Below are positions 51,270-63,600 of a DNA stretch of 64,000 bases, piece after piece. The position numbers were made by a program, and so were the translations under genes. Numbering within the stretch: the first letter of the stretch is position 1; every line of letters starts with the position of its first letter. The notes under the pieces were generated by a model that was not told the origin of the DNA, did not search any database, and saw only the letters and a program-made list of their open reading frames with translations. This DNA is from Dicaeum eximium. Taxonomy: Eukaryota > Chordata > Aves > Passeriformes > Dicaeidae. The stretch lies in assembly GCA_013396995.1 (NCBI GenBank), contig VWZP01008344.1, positions 1,093,302 to 1,157,301 of the forward strand, given 5' to 3'.

Positions 51270-54200
51270 CTTTATGAACAAGATCTGTATGCAACCTTTT
51301 AAGAGATGGATGTAAGTGACCGCTTTGTAGGTGGGTGGGGTAGCTTAGCTGTTGTTTGTGACGTGGAAAAGTGTAAGCCATGAGGACAGTGACCCGCCAG
51401 CCTTACAGAACCTAGGATGTACTTCTTTGATCCATACATTGCTAAGGAGACTCGTAAGACAGGACTTCAGCAGCCTATTGAGTATGGAGAAGTCAGCCTA
51501 ATTAAAGAATGACAAGGCAGCAGGAGCAACAGCTTCAACTTCCAGAAAAGTGAAGGAATAAGATACTGTGCTGATAGTAAGCAGCTTTCCCAAGGCTAGT
51601 TAAATCTGCTTATCACAGCTGAAATATCGAAGAAAGTCTAGCAAGAGTTCTTCACCCTTTGGAACCTCCTTGAGTGATAGCTACTTGAGTTGACTCAAAA
51701 TCAATAGGTCTAGCATTTAGACCTGAAAGAAAGGGCAATGAGCATAGGTAAGGTTTGCCTTTAAAATTTTTCATGAATTATAAAGAGTGGTGGGAGGTTT
51801 TTAAACAAGGTAAGAGTAATTTCTTTAATTTTCAGGTTGAATGAGAAGCTGCTGCTTGACAAAATGGGGAATGTCTTGCACATCCTCTTCAAATGAAGGT
51901 TTCTGACTGGGTAAGATTTGTAGTGTATAGTAAAATGTGTTTAACCCTTATTTCCTTCCAGGCTTTCCTTTGACAGTCTCTTAATATCTAGAGAGGCCAT
52001 AAGTACTAAGCAGCAGATACTCCAGTGTATGTCATCCAGTGTTTCCTGTTCTGGATGAGGGCTGCTTGCTGGCACAATTCCGATTCAAGAATCTCCTGTT
52101 CCTGGCAGATAGAAAATTGCTTCGCATGTGAGGTCAACAGGACAAGTTGATGTTTTGAAATAATGTGCTTTGGTTACTGGGGAGTGTGCTGGGCTGGGAG
52201 GAAATTTTTCTGTGCCTTGTCATGGAAAGAGGTGCCCCAGAGAAGCCCAGAAAGGCAGTGACACTGAAGTGGTTCTTTGGTTCTCAGCAGTGTGTGAGCT
52301 GCTGCTGCTGCTGCACCCCTTCTGGGAGGGAGCTTGGTATTGGTGCAAGCTGGGATTTCCCTCCTAGGTAGTGCATCTTGGCTTACCAGGTGCTCTTGCA
52401 TTTACCTGTACATATCAGAGAGCTCCCTTTCAGAGTCTGGGTGCTTTCAGGCAGGGTAGTTGAGGCTAATACTGTCATATGATACCGAGCTGAAATCACA
52501 ATGGCATTTGTACAGGCAAATGGAATAGCAATAAAAACTTCTCTTGGAATCTTCATTTTACACAGACTGGAACATGTATTGTTTCCTTTTCTGCATCTTT
52601 GATTGTTACAGGTCCTTTTATAAAGTACTTCAGTGTCTATTTAAACTTCCCAATACATTTCTGAGCCTGTGCATTCTTAGGAAGTCAATTTCTATTTTGG
52701 TGTTGGTTACACTTCAGTTGCTCTGAAAGTAGTTAAAGAGAACCTGCCTAATCAGAGACAGAGGCATGTTCACAAACTGTTTCGAGTACTTGGACTTTTT
52801 ACCTGCTGCCTGTAGACTTCAGAAAGTAATTCCTGACTTAGTAATTTGGAAGTAATATAACAGAGACTTTCATAAAATCAGAAGCTACTTAACTGAAAAT
52901 CTCATAACTGCATGTATTTTTTAAAAAACATTGACACAAGTTTGTGCTTATCCAAGGTTGAGCCTAAATATGAAACTGCAGCAGTACAGTCACATTGCCT
53001 TAGTGTAATGTTGCTTGTTGCTGAGGTGACAAGCTTGCTTTCTTAGGCCTAAAGTGGGCATCTGTGCAGCAACAGGTAAGGGGGAACAGCATTGCCCCTC
53101 AGGTGCAGGCAAATGCTCTTGCACTTGCAGTGGTCTTTGGATTTTTTTAACAGAAAAATTTTGAAAATGTTTTAACAAAATTAACAACAACTTTGTAGTT
53201 TGCCTTGGTACTAGGCCTGTGTATAGAGTAAAGCTCTAACTTTCCTTAATATGAGAGGATTCCATATTGCTGCAGACTTGTTCTGTGCTCTGGATGGATC
53301 TTTTTGCACCACATACAGAAATAGTCACTGTTAAAATTATTTTCAGTTTGATTTATTACACTCTTGTTAAGATTAATTTGCTTAAATTCAGTTATTTATA
53401 GCCAAATCTGTTCAGAAATAACTTTGACCAAAATAAACACATTTTTAAGGGAGTACTTGGTCAACCGTATCTCAGTCCAAGAGGCACTTTTAAGAGTTAA
53501 GAACTTTATTTCATGGCCATGTTTTTGTTTACTGACTTCTGTTGAACATAGCAGCTTTAAATGGAGATGGGGATGTAAAGATGCAGAGCTACAGTTGTAC
53601 AGAAATTTACTTGATAACAAAAATGATACTTGCAGGTAGAGGGGGTTTCCCCAAAAGCAGCCCAGATTGATGGAGGTAACTATGCTATTACAGAAAACTG
53701 AAATGAAACACAGCGTCTTAACTTCGATATCCTTTCAGTACTTAAGGTTCCTAATCTTTGCAAGCATTGATTGTGTGATGTACTGACGTGCTGTCTTTGG
53801 TTCCTGTGTTATAAGACATTAACGTGGTTTTTGTGTACTGTCTACACTGAGGTGGAATATTCATAAATCAGTCTGGTCTCTGACAAGTGTGTGTGTATCT
53901 TAAATTGTGTGGAGCATGTAAGATCTTAAGTATCACTGAAATTCACATTATCTGATGGATCATTCTTTTTCTGCTGTGGGTGCTACAGGTTGACATCTCT
54001 CTCTATTAGCTTTTTCCTGAACTAAAGTAATCCAAGTATCTCCATAGAAGAAAAAATGGCCTTCATGTAGAAGATAATATCGCAAGATTGGAAACAGAAT
54101 AAAATGGTATAACTGGCAAAGACTTCAAGAGCAATGGTGCTAGTGGGCTGACATCTTGAAACTTGTGGTTAAACAAGTTAAAATAGCATGGAAATTTGAA

Positions 54201-55500
54201 ATTTCAGTATAGTCCATATTGGATTGAAATTTTTAAAAATATTTCAGTTTTGTATCAGAATAAAGCATATATTGTCAAATGACTTACAGTCTAAAATGTG
54301 TTGGCATCACCTTTTTTTAGTGGTGTGTGTGAAGAACACTAAGTGGTCTAGAATTATTGCAACACATTTTCTTACAGGATCATATTTCCAACTTGGGACT
54401 GCAAGCCAAAAACCCTTGGTTCAGGCCAGCTTTTCAGCCTTATTCTTAATAGTTTTAAAACAGGATGTTTTGATCAAGAAACAAATGGTCTCCACATGGC
54501 AGCTTGTCAGGGTATGAGGTCAGCAGTGTGATGCTTTAGACTTGGCAATGTCACTAGTCACTCAGATTTGGGAACATACTCTGTACCTCAGTAATAATAA
54601 TAAAGTTATAGTTTGCAATCTGATGTTTTTATGTGTATGAGTAATGTGGATTTTTTTTCCCTTAATGATGTTGGGGGTTTGATGCGAGAGCAGCACGCAT
54701 TGTGTGGGTGATGTGAAGAACCCTGGTTTAAACTGAATGCAAGTTGTCACAGACCAAGTTCCTTGAGACTGATTCTGCACCTGATGAAATTCAAACAAGG
54801 CTGCTGTGTTAACTGCAGGTTTTTTGCTGTTGCACTTTTATTTTGGTAATGGAAGAAGTATCTTTGTATTATGTTTTAGACAAATGGATGGTACAAATAC
54901 AGCAGTCCCTGCAAAGGCTGTAAGGATGCTGTTTGCCTTTGGCTTTCACATTAGCGAACAAATTAAGGAACAAGTGGAAGTGCAGGGCAGGAGTTTACTG
55001 AGATGTCTGTTTTATAGCTGATTTGTAATTAAAAGTATTTATAGTGCAGCCGTAGAGAGAGTTTTCTCTGACAGACGTGATAGCGTAGTCAGTGGCTAGT
55101 GGAACCCAGGAGCTTTTTAGGTGCTCTGTGCTTTGCCATTAGCCCCTGCCTGTGTTTAAGAGTTACTGTGTGTCACTGTTGAAAGACTGTCTGGAGCCAT
55201 GGCTCGGTGTGCTTTCCCCTTGATGCCTACACTCTAAAACTGCCATCTTCAAATATGGATTAGACCTCTTACTTTAAGTGGCAGGAGTGTCTTGCATTCC
55301 CCTAGTGCCCACCAATGATATGGACCATCAGTGGCAAGAAAAAAACTGCTTCAGATCAAACATGTCTTAGAACTTCCACAGGGACGAAAAGTAGGTTTTA
55401 ATGTTCAGATCAACATGTCTTACAAATTACGCATTTTCTGTATTGAAAAAATCCAAAATTATAAGTGCAATGAGTTCCTTTGAGTAGTAAACAAAACCAT
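51270..55500. other. Spacer between convergent HNRNPA3 and NFE2L2
   Basis: No recognised gene. It contains a short CTG run near 52300-52315 and scattered AT-rich tracts. Transcripts from both flanking genes run toward this interval. Open frames here show no domain. Confidence 0.6.
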
Positions 55501-55504
55501 GCTC

Positions 55505-56526
55505 TTTATTTGCCCATTTTTTATTCTTCTATAAATCTTAATTTAAACTCCACAAAGCTTTTCAATTCACTGAGCAGAGATTCCAAACAGGGCAGGTGGA
55601 TGGCTGCTCATATGCAGTTTTCCAAAAGTACCAGAATAACAGCAGGGACACGTGATGCTCGCTGATTGAAGTCAGAGGCACAGTAGTGTATTTCTAGGAA
55701 AACTGCTCAAAAGCCTACAGAAATTTTAGCTGGAAAAAGGCATAATGCTGTCAATGCCTTAACAGATTTTAAATGCCTTTGGAGAAAAGATTTCATGAAT
55801 TTACATAGTGTTCAAAGAGGAAAACAAAAATGTGAGCTTAGCATAGACTTGAAACTTTGTGCGATTAAAATGAAGCTGAATGAAGCATTAGTAATGCTGA
55901 CACTGCTGTGTGATTGATAATTATGCTACAGGAAGACTTAGCCTTGGAAAACTAGCAAGGATTTCTCTTTAGGGAAATAAATGTGTATGAAGTAGAGTTA
56001 AAAAAGTTTAATGAGCTGATAAAGCAAAATCAAACACTGTCAAGTTTTATGCTAAATTAATATATTAAATATAAAGCAAATATAAATGTGCAAGAAAAAT
56101 GGGGAACACTATTGCATATTTATAAAAAATATCAGAAGCCATCCTGGTTGTCTTGCAAGAAATTATATTCAGAAGGCTAAAATCATTTATATAGATATAA
56201 AATAAATCTATGAATATAACAATAGGATAGGAACAGTATATAAATATGGCATATTTAAATATTTACATATATATGGAAACTAGTCAAAGTGGTGCTATAA
56301 GAAGGAAATGTCTGTTATAAAGTCAGATTAAAAATTTTGTATACGCCCATCTGCATTATGTGATTAATTTTCAACTTGCATCTTCCATAAACTAATTACC
56401 AACTTTATCATTGCATAGACTCACTTGACAAATATTACTTAATTCTGCATTCCACCTCACAGTAAAAACTATCATGAAAATGATACAAAAATAGTAACTC
56501 AGAACAGGAGCCAGCTGTACTGCCCT
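55505..56526 (-). other. NFE2L2: NFE2L2 3' UTR (extent inferred)
   Basis: Downstream of the NFE2L2 stop the minus strand is AT-rich with many AU-rich stretches. Minus-strand poly(A) signals are ATTAAA at 56007-56012 and AATAAA at 55520-55525 and 55505-55510; the last two give a UTR of about 1.0 kb. Which site is used is not shown by the sequence. Confidence 0.5.
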
Positions 56527-57729
56527 TCAAAGTTTAGTCCCTGACTGCCTGCTCTTAGGAACAAGAAAGACATTGCCATCTCTAGTTTGCTGCAGTGAAT
56601 ATTCACTAGGAGAGTAAGGCTTTCCATCTTCATCACGGAGCATGCTGAAGACCTCGAGGTACAAGGTGGTGAATTGCTTTTTCATTTGATGAAGGCTCCT
56701 GTCATGCTCTCCTTTTTCCTTAAGCAATTTTTCTTTCTCATCTTTTAGGTTACTCAAATCGTGCTCCAGTTCTACTATATTTTCCAGTTTTCTTTTACGG
56801 CAATTTTGAGCAGCCACTTTGTTCTTGCCTCTCCTGCGTATGTCTCGAATGAGTGTCAGCTGGGCTTCATTGAACTGCTCCTTAGACATCATTTCACTGA
56901 AGTCCGCAACAGGGAGATTGATGATTTTTTCAACAGGAAAAGGGATCTGCAGAGCTCTTGCTCTTTGCTCATCTCTGGTGAGATGAGCGTCAAGGCGGCC
57001 GGGAGGTTTATCCTTAGTAAAGGGAGCTTTGGGTTGGCCGGGAGCAGGAGGGGGTTCTTTCTTTGGTGTGGCTGTATGTGGCAAACTTGGTGTTTGAGTG
57101 CTTGGCCCTAAGGAAGAAAACACTTGATCCTGGAGTTGCAAAGAGTACACACCAGCACTGCCCTGCAGCATACTTCCAGAAGCGCTATCCGTGTCTTCCA
57201 TTTCAGAATCGCTGCAACCCAAAGTCTTATCTGCATAGGCAGACGATTCCACGGAGTGTTCCGGCGATGCTACGCTGGAACTTGCATTCAGTGAAATACC
57301 AGAGTCAGAATCGTTACATTCTGCTCTGGTCCCTGAGAGGTTGCCATTAAAAGCTTTACACAGTGCAAAGTCAGAAAGATCAATAGGTTCACTTAGAATC
57401 TCGGCCAGGGATTGACTGATAGTGTTCGTTGCTGCTGCATCACCGTTCACCTTTGTATCGATAAACGTGGTGTAGAAATCCTCACAGAAATCAGGGTTTG
57501 AAGGGGATGTGTCATTTAAAGAGTTCACACTCAGCTGGCTGGTGTCTTCTGGTGGCAAAATGCCCGAGAAGGGGCCCTCCATACCATCCAGGAAATCTGG
57601 ACTGCAGTCTTTTTTCAGCGCGGGTAATGAGCTGCAGTAACTGTAGCTGTTGTGCATCTCTGCCGCCTTGGTTTCAGGGCTCGTGACTGCGCTCACCTCA
57701 GCCAGGTTGTCATTGTCAATGTTCAGGCA
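56527..57729 (-). CDS. NFE2L2: NFE2L2 exon 5: Neh6, Neh1 CNC-bZIP and Neh3
   Basis: Begins CLNIDNDNLAEV and codes 400 residues. Neh6 contains NDSDSGISLN (near 57295-57320), the phospho-degron read by beta-TrCP. The second Neh6 site, DSAPGS in human, is DSASGS here. The CNC segment HLTRDEQRARALQIPFPVEK leads into the basic region RRRGKNKVAAQNCRKRK (near 56778-56850), then a leucine zipper and LYLEVFSMLRDEDGKPYSP. The end is VFLVPKSRQSGTKL, keeping the VFLVPK activation motif but losing the human lysine-rich end (KKPDVKKN). The stop is TGA at 56529-56527 on the minus strand. Confidence 0.96.
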   Translation of the reverse strand, partial: CLNIDNDNLAEVSAVTSPETKAAEMHNSYSYCSSLPALKKDCSPDFLDGMEGPFSGILPPEDTSQLSVNSLNDTSPSNPDFCEDFYTTFIDTKVNGDAAATNTISQSLAEILSEPIDLSDFALCKAFNGNLSGTRAECNDSDSGISLNASSSVASPEHSVESSAYADKTLGCSDSEMEDTDSASGSMLQGSAGVYSLQLQDQVFSSLGPSTQTPSLPHTATPKKEPPPAPGQPKAPFTKDKPPGRLDAHLTRDEQRARALQIPFPVEKIINLPVADFSEMMSKEQFNEAQLTLIRDIRRRGKNKVAAQNCRKRKLENIVELEHDLSNLKDEKEKLLKEKGEHDRSLHQMKKQFTTLYLEVFSMLRDEDGKPYSPSEYSLQQTRDGNVFLVPKSRQSGTKL

Positions 57730-60694
57730 CTAGATGGGGAATGCAAGGGAGAAGTTGAGCAACACATCTCCAATTGATAAAATCCTTTTCTACAACCCCA
57801 AAGCATTGAATAGCAATCAACATGGACATTAAAGGGTTTTATAACATGGCTGCAGTCTAGATGACTATGGCACCCTTGTGCTATGAAGAGGCAATCAGGG
57901 AAGATGACAGATACCAAAGCAAGAGCACAACACAACTTGTTCTGGACAAAGCATTTTAGAATAAGAGAGCAGAGCCTCTCAGGCTCAGAGCAAGATGCTG
58001 AAGACACCCATTCCAATGTTTTATGGAAACTGCATGGAGCCCTCCTGTTCTGGTAATTGCTAGTGGGGATGCTGGAGCTGCCAGGTCTGAACCTCTCACA
58101 AGCACCACTGCTAGGACTGGCCTGAGTTCAGAAATGTAAAATTCCTGAATGAGACTTAACGAGCATGTACACCAAACAATGACTTCTAGCACTATTATTT
58201 TCATGTCACAGTTCCTCAAAACCAAGATTCTTCTAGGACTCTTCTCGAGGATTCTTCTAATGTAATCCTTGGTGAAGTAAGAAGAGTGCTAACATGGGGC
58301 CAGGCAAACACACATTAGTTCAGCTGGCTAACACCAGTGTGAGCATCAGACTGCTCCACTGATGGGCTTTCACTGGCTGCAAGAACAACTTTCCAATGAG
58401 GTGCCAGTTGCCTAACTGAAGCTGAAATAAGCAGGCCTGCTGTCCCCCAGGAATTACTTAACTAGGGGTTGCTCATGGCATAAGCTAAGATTTTCAGTGT
58501 GAGAGCTCTGTTTTTCCATTTCTCTAAACATAATTTGTAAAAGGCAGTGCCCTCATTTTAATTATCTTTTTGTTCAAGAAAATTATTCAATTACTATTCA
58601 GAATTACTGTAATAGATTATTTTGGTTTGGTTTCTTAATGTATTTTTACCATCACTGCTGCCCCTTCACAGCCAATTGCCCTTGTTTCTTATGTGGAGCC
58701 TTTAAGCCTAACACAGTAATCAGGTTAGAAAACTAGAATAATATAAAAAATATAAGACGAAGGGAAGAGGGAGAGTGGCAGGAAAAATTCAGCTCCTGCA
58801 GATTTTCACTTAAGTTTTTTGAAATATGATTCAGATTTATGGGCACTCCACCAAGCAATCATCTCTTGTATTAATAGCATAAAGTAGAGCAGCAGCATGC
58901 TGGAAAGCATGATGACATTCTACAGTAATATATCTGAAAATAAATTTATTCCATTTTATAATCAAATATAAGGAAAATAGAAATATAAATATAGGATACA
59001 AATCACTAGATATTCTCTGTATTAGCAAAGTGATTTTTTGTTCCTTTGAAATATCCAGTTCATGTACATTACACAAGTTGTTCTTACTGAATATATATGA
59101 AAGCACTCATATAAATATACCTGACTCTTTTGTGTACCTAAATACATATTCTATTATCAGCTTTAAAAAACCTTTTCCTTAGATAAAAGTTGAATGCAAA
59201 AGTAATCATATTCACACAATCAGACACTGCCAAAAAGCCCCCCAACATTTACAGTAACACTTGTGAAAGCAATTCCAGTTGTAGATCCATGACTCAGAAG
59301 TGTCCATTTTTGAGCAGCTGAATTTTAACAATGATCACGCTGTATCAAGTTCAAGTTGCCCACAGAGGCAAACAGTGAGTTGCTAAAGATGAGGAAGTTC
59401 TGAGTGAGAAGTGTTTCATTAAGACTTATCCATAAACAACTCATTTCATTCTTTCTATATGTTTTTCAAGATACTCTTTTTGAAAAAAATGAAAGCTTAC
59501 ATTGAGTTATAAACACCCTAGAGGTGTAGAAACCAAGTCATAATCACCAGCTGTTCAGATGCTACTGTACTGCCTTCTGCAAAGTACTATAATCCTCCAA
59601 AAATATCATGCTTTGTTTTTCAGGTGCTTATCATACTAACCTGTAACTCTGGAAGGGACAATAATTCTTCCCAAACTTGCTCTATGTTCTGCATATTCTC
59701 TGCATCAGTGGGTTGTACTAGATCAGGGGATTCAGGTGGCTGAGTTTGATCAGAGGAAACAAAGGCTGGGTTGCTATTGACCTGAGCAGGAACCAGGGAC
59801 TGAAATGCAGCTGAAGAAGCCTGAAGGGTTTAAACAAAAAATTAAAAAGCCGAACAAAACAATGATAACTAAAAAACCCACTCAAAAAAACCCAGATGTG
59901 CATTTTCCAAAGAAAAAATCTAGTTTTTGGAGTTCTACCATTTCTGCAGAACAAACAGGTGTTTCTTAAGGAATGTATTTTTTTAAAATATAACACAGTA
60001 ATATAAAAATAGGCTCAAGCCTACTCACTGCTTTATGCCAGCCAGAGCCAGCCTGACAAGGAAACTCAGACCACAAATTAGTCTTATACTGAAGACAAAT
60101 CTTAGTCAGAGAAGACACGAGACTGACCCTGTGGAAAACCACCCATGAAATCACTAAACTGTGCATTTTTACCTCATGCTCATCTATAAACGGGAATGCT
60201 TCTGCCAAGAGCTGCATGCAGTCATCAAAGGACAAGGCCTCTGCTTCTGGTTTTGAAGGCTCTGTGGTCTAAATAGGAAAGTTATGAAAAAAGGTTACTG
60301 CATCTTTGAGAAACAGAAGACCTTCCATTACAGCAACACATGCAAATTCATTTTAGGCAGCCACTAGTATTATGCCTTCCTGTGAATGGAGAAAGGATTA
60401 AACACACAAACCACTGGAGTTTACCTGTGAGAAAGCAACGGGTGGCTCAGTGTTTTCTGGCTGAATGCACTGAGCTGGCTGCACAGGAAGGAATTCACCT
60501 GTCTCTTCGTCTAACTCCAGCTGAGCCAGCAAGGCTTCCTCCTGCTCTTTCTGGAGCTGCTCTTGTCTTTCCTTTTCAAGTTTCTTCTGCTTCTCAAGTT
60601 CATACTCCTTCTGCCGCTGCCTAGCATCAAAAACTTCACGTCTTGCCCCAAGGTCTATATCTTGCCTCCAAAGGATGTCAATCAAGTTCATGTC
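56527..60694 (-). CDS. NFE2L2: NRF2 transcription factor (NFE2L2), exons 2-5; exon 1 outside window
   Basis: Cap'n'collar bZIP activator of antioxidant and detoxification genes, acting in the nucleus with small MAF proteins at antioxidant response elements. In most vertebrates it is held in the cytoplasm and degraded through KEAP1-CUL3. Exons in transcript order: 60694-60425 (270 nt), 60268-60173 (96), 59820-59641 (180) and 57729-56527 (1203 with stop), all phase 0 with GT-AG borders. They code 582 residues; with the usual short first exon (about 15 residues in human) the protein would be near the human 605. All hallmark regions are present: DLG and ETGE degrons, the Neh4/5 activation segments, DSGIS phosphodegron, CNC-bZIP and C-terminal VFLVPK. 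No frameshift or stop is seen. Exon 1 must lie beyond 64000, as intron 1 is long in this gene. Confidence 0.96.
57730..59640 (-). other. NFE2L2: NFE2L2 intron 4
   Basis: 1.9 kb of AT-rich intron. It contains an AP-1-type TGACTCAG near 59290. No other exon, RNA or repeat was recognised. Confidence 0.85.
59641..59820 (-). CDS. NFE2L2: NFE2L2 exon 4: Neh5 region
   Basis: 60 codons from ASSAAFQSLVPAQVN to NIEQVWEELLSLPELQ. The EQVWEELLSLPELQ block is the Neh5 activation motif, nearly identical to human EQVWEELLSIPELQ; the middle part is diverged. Donor is CAG|gttagt. Confidence 0.95.
60173..60268 (-). CDS. NFE2L2: NFE2L2 exon 3: start of Neh4/5 activation region
   Basis: 32 codons, TTEPSKPEAEALS then FDDCMQLLAEAFPFIDEHE. 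The FDDCMQLLA block matches the human activation segment (FDDCMQLLAQTFPFVDDNE) that contacts the coactivator CBP. The preceding intron is only 156 bp (60269-60424). Confidence 0.95.
60425..60694 (-). CDS. NFE2L2: NFE2L2 exon 2: Neh2 KEAP1-binding domain
   Basis: Begins DMNLIDILWRQDIDLGARRE and ends FSQ (90 codons). The low-affinity degron QDIDLG is near 60643-60662 and the high-affinity DEETGEF near 60493-60513. Between them lies the lysine-rich helix KEYELEKQKKLEKERQEQLQ. Six of the seven lysines that are ubiquitinated in human NRF2 have counterparts; the seventh (human EQEKAFF) is EQEEALL here. Acceptor is ttgcag and donor CAG|gtaaac. Confidence 0.96.
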
Positions 60695-63600
60695 CTGCAA
60701 CAGAAATACTTTTCTTAAGCAAGTTCCTCCTCAGCAGAACTGGTTTAGAACAACAGCAAAGCTTTAAATCTCTGTGTCAAATGGGTAGACTCATGTAACT
60801 GAAGCTTATTCTCTTAATCCTACAAAACTACCGAACTAAAACATGGCTCTATATTGTGATGTGTGTGATCTGGTGGTTTGGTTTCTGTGGCCCACACAAA
60901 GGCTCACAGAAACCAAGAATTTATTACAATTGTTAAGGTAATACAGGAACTAGCCAGAGGATAAATATATTCTTCTTTTTTGACTTGTCTCATAGAAAAC
61001 ATGAAGATACAGAATGAATTTGTCACAAAGTAATTTTTAGGACAAAAGAAAGAAATTGAGAAATTTGACCAAGTAAATTTTTTTTTTCACATGTTCTTGT
61101 AAAACTGCAAAAGCTGACTAAAAACATGATGGAGGCTTCCTGAAGTAACTATAATAGCCATACTGCAAAATGTATTTTGGAATATTAATGTTCCATTCTG
61201 GTATTAATCCTAAAGATCAGCAGAACAGAGCTTCAGAGCTAGAAGAGAATCTGCTTTCAAAGACACTAAGTGACATAACATCACTAGCACTAAAGACAAT
61301 TATTAAGACTATTAGTAAAAAATGGTAATTGAAAGCTTAGTCTGTGTTGATGTTCTAAATGTGGCTGGTTTGGAACAGCTGAGTATAAACAGTGGTTGCA
61401 GGTTAACAGTCTCAAATATTGCTAATGAGTTGGCCCCTGGCTCATCACAGAGTCCAAATGGAATTCTGTTATTTAGGAAAGAGCAATTGCTTAATACTAT
61501 TTGCTATGGCTACAATTACTTTTAATTTATTGCATTGGGGTTTTTTATTGGGGCAGAGAGGGCAAGGGGATTACCGGATTCTTTTGTTTTAGTTTTTTTA
61601 CTGTTCAATATTCTTAGGGCTGAAGTCTAGAGTATTTTCTTGTGTGAAGAAAACACTCAAACTAGCACTCAAAATTTATCAATTTGTATGCTTGCTGATA
61701 CAGAATTTTAATACTTGCTAGCCACATTTCTCAGATGGGTAAATGCCAACCATTTAGCTGGTGCCTGGAAGTTTTTGATTTTACATCACGTTTCATTATG
61801 CTTAAAACTACCCTTTAGGGCAGCATGTGAAAGTAATGTTCAGTGCTGGGCATCCTCATCAGATTAACACTCTGCAAGGAATACACCAAACACTGCATTT
61901 CAGTTAAGCAGAACCTTCCTGATTCACTCAGCAGCTCTACACCCAAGATGCAATTTTTTGCCATCATATCAAATTAAAACATTCCCTTTTCTCTGAAGGT
62001 TATTTTCAAATAGAGACACAAAGTAACCTGAATGCCAGCTCATGCTGCCATTCAAAATGATCACGTCTGTACAACAGCTATGGCAAAAACTTTAGGCCAA
62101 ATCCACATCTGAACAACCCAATTCCGTGTCCTCATTCCTCATGGCACGAATGACTTCTAGTAATAACCAAAAAAATGTATTTTTACTAAAATTGGGTAAT
62201 CACGTAAAATATATTTGTGTAACAAAATGCAGGCACTTCCAAATCTAAAACATACTTAATATACCTTGCTGGGAGAGACCAAACTCGGCTTTAATGGCCA
62301 GCAATGAAGAACCTGAAATTATTACAGTGGCTGCCCAAGACAGTGTTTGGTCTTTCCAGATTGGCAGGGTAAAATGAACTAATCAAGTTCTGCTGTAATT
62401 GGAGATACTGCAATATGGTACAGCTTCATTAAGGGCCAGTAGTTTACCAGCTGCTCAGTGTCTCCTTCTGCAGCAGATCCAAAAGTGTTTCCTAGTCTCT
62501 GAGCATTTGCAATATGTTCTGGATAAAACTGCAGGATCTGGATTTTAGGGCTCACTTCTGAATTATTCATTTACAAAGTGCCTTTAAAAATGTGACTCAA
62601 AAGGGGTTTTTGTGCATGTGTGTATAATGCACTAAAATATCAGAACTGATGCTCAGTTTCAGGTTAAATAATGAAAAACAAAAGTTTTTCTTTCTGTAGC
62701 TATAGAAGGCAAAACACATTTTCCTTAAGAAGAAAATCCATGTAGCCTTAGTAGAAAAATGTAAGACCCAGCTATTACAACTTTCAGCCATTCTAATGGC
62801 AATATTCATTATCAAAGTAAGTAGCTTTGGGTGCTGCCTCCTTTGTGGGATGTCTCCAAAGACACCAGCTGACCAAAGAAAATGCTGTGGCTGTACACCA
62901 CTGCCTCTTTTTGTGTGCAGCAGTCCATTCAGCATTTTTTTTAATGAATATGCTTGCGTACTTATCAAGATTGTCAGGATCTTGAGCTGTTGTCTGACAA
63001 ATGTGAGAGTATTGACTGGCTCCTATCACCATTTTTCAAGGGACCACATTTAGGTCAGTGTCTTATCTCTAGCAAAGAGCTGAGCTTTGCCAAACAGCAT
63101 CATGCTCTACCCTGGAGGGCAATGCTTGTCAGGAGCACTTTCAAATTTTATTTAGTTGTGCTAGTGACACTTAAAACCAAAAGGATGGGTTGTTTTGGTT
63201 TTGTTACCACCATGTAACTGGAAAAGAACCCTCCTATTTTCAGGTTGAAAAGTTGTACATAAATACAGCAATATTAGTCTTAACTTTGAATAACAATTCA
63301 ACTAATTACTCAGCATAAATAGGCTACATGGAGGAAGTTCTTCTGATCAATATGCTGATATGTAGTATCTAACAGAACACTGATTTAAATATTAACCTGC
63401 CACTTAACACTTATCTATAATTTCAGCCAATGCTTTTAGTAATACTTCCCTTTTCAAGAAAAAAAAAATATTCTGGTCATTAGTCCAAAGCCTCAGGTCA
63501 AAGTTAAGGGAGCCAACATTGACCAGTGATTCACTAAGCAATGAATCACAACCACAAGCACGAGGTAATAACAAAGAATTCTTAAAAAAACCCCTTGCAG

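Noticed and set aside
52165..52401. Overlapping 65-75 codon frames around a CTG run
   Set aside because: Open in three frames because of local GC-rich low complexity; no family match or splice context.
56761..57350. Plus-strand frames over NFE2L2 exon 5
   Set aside because: Antisense shadows of the NRF2 coding exon with no domain of their own.
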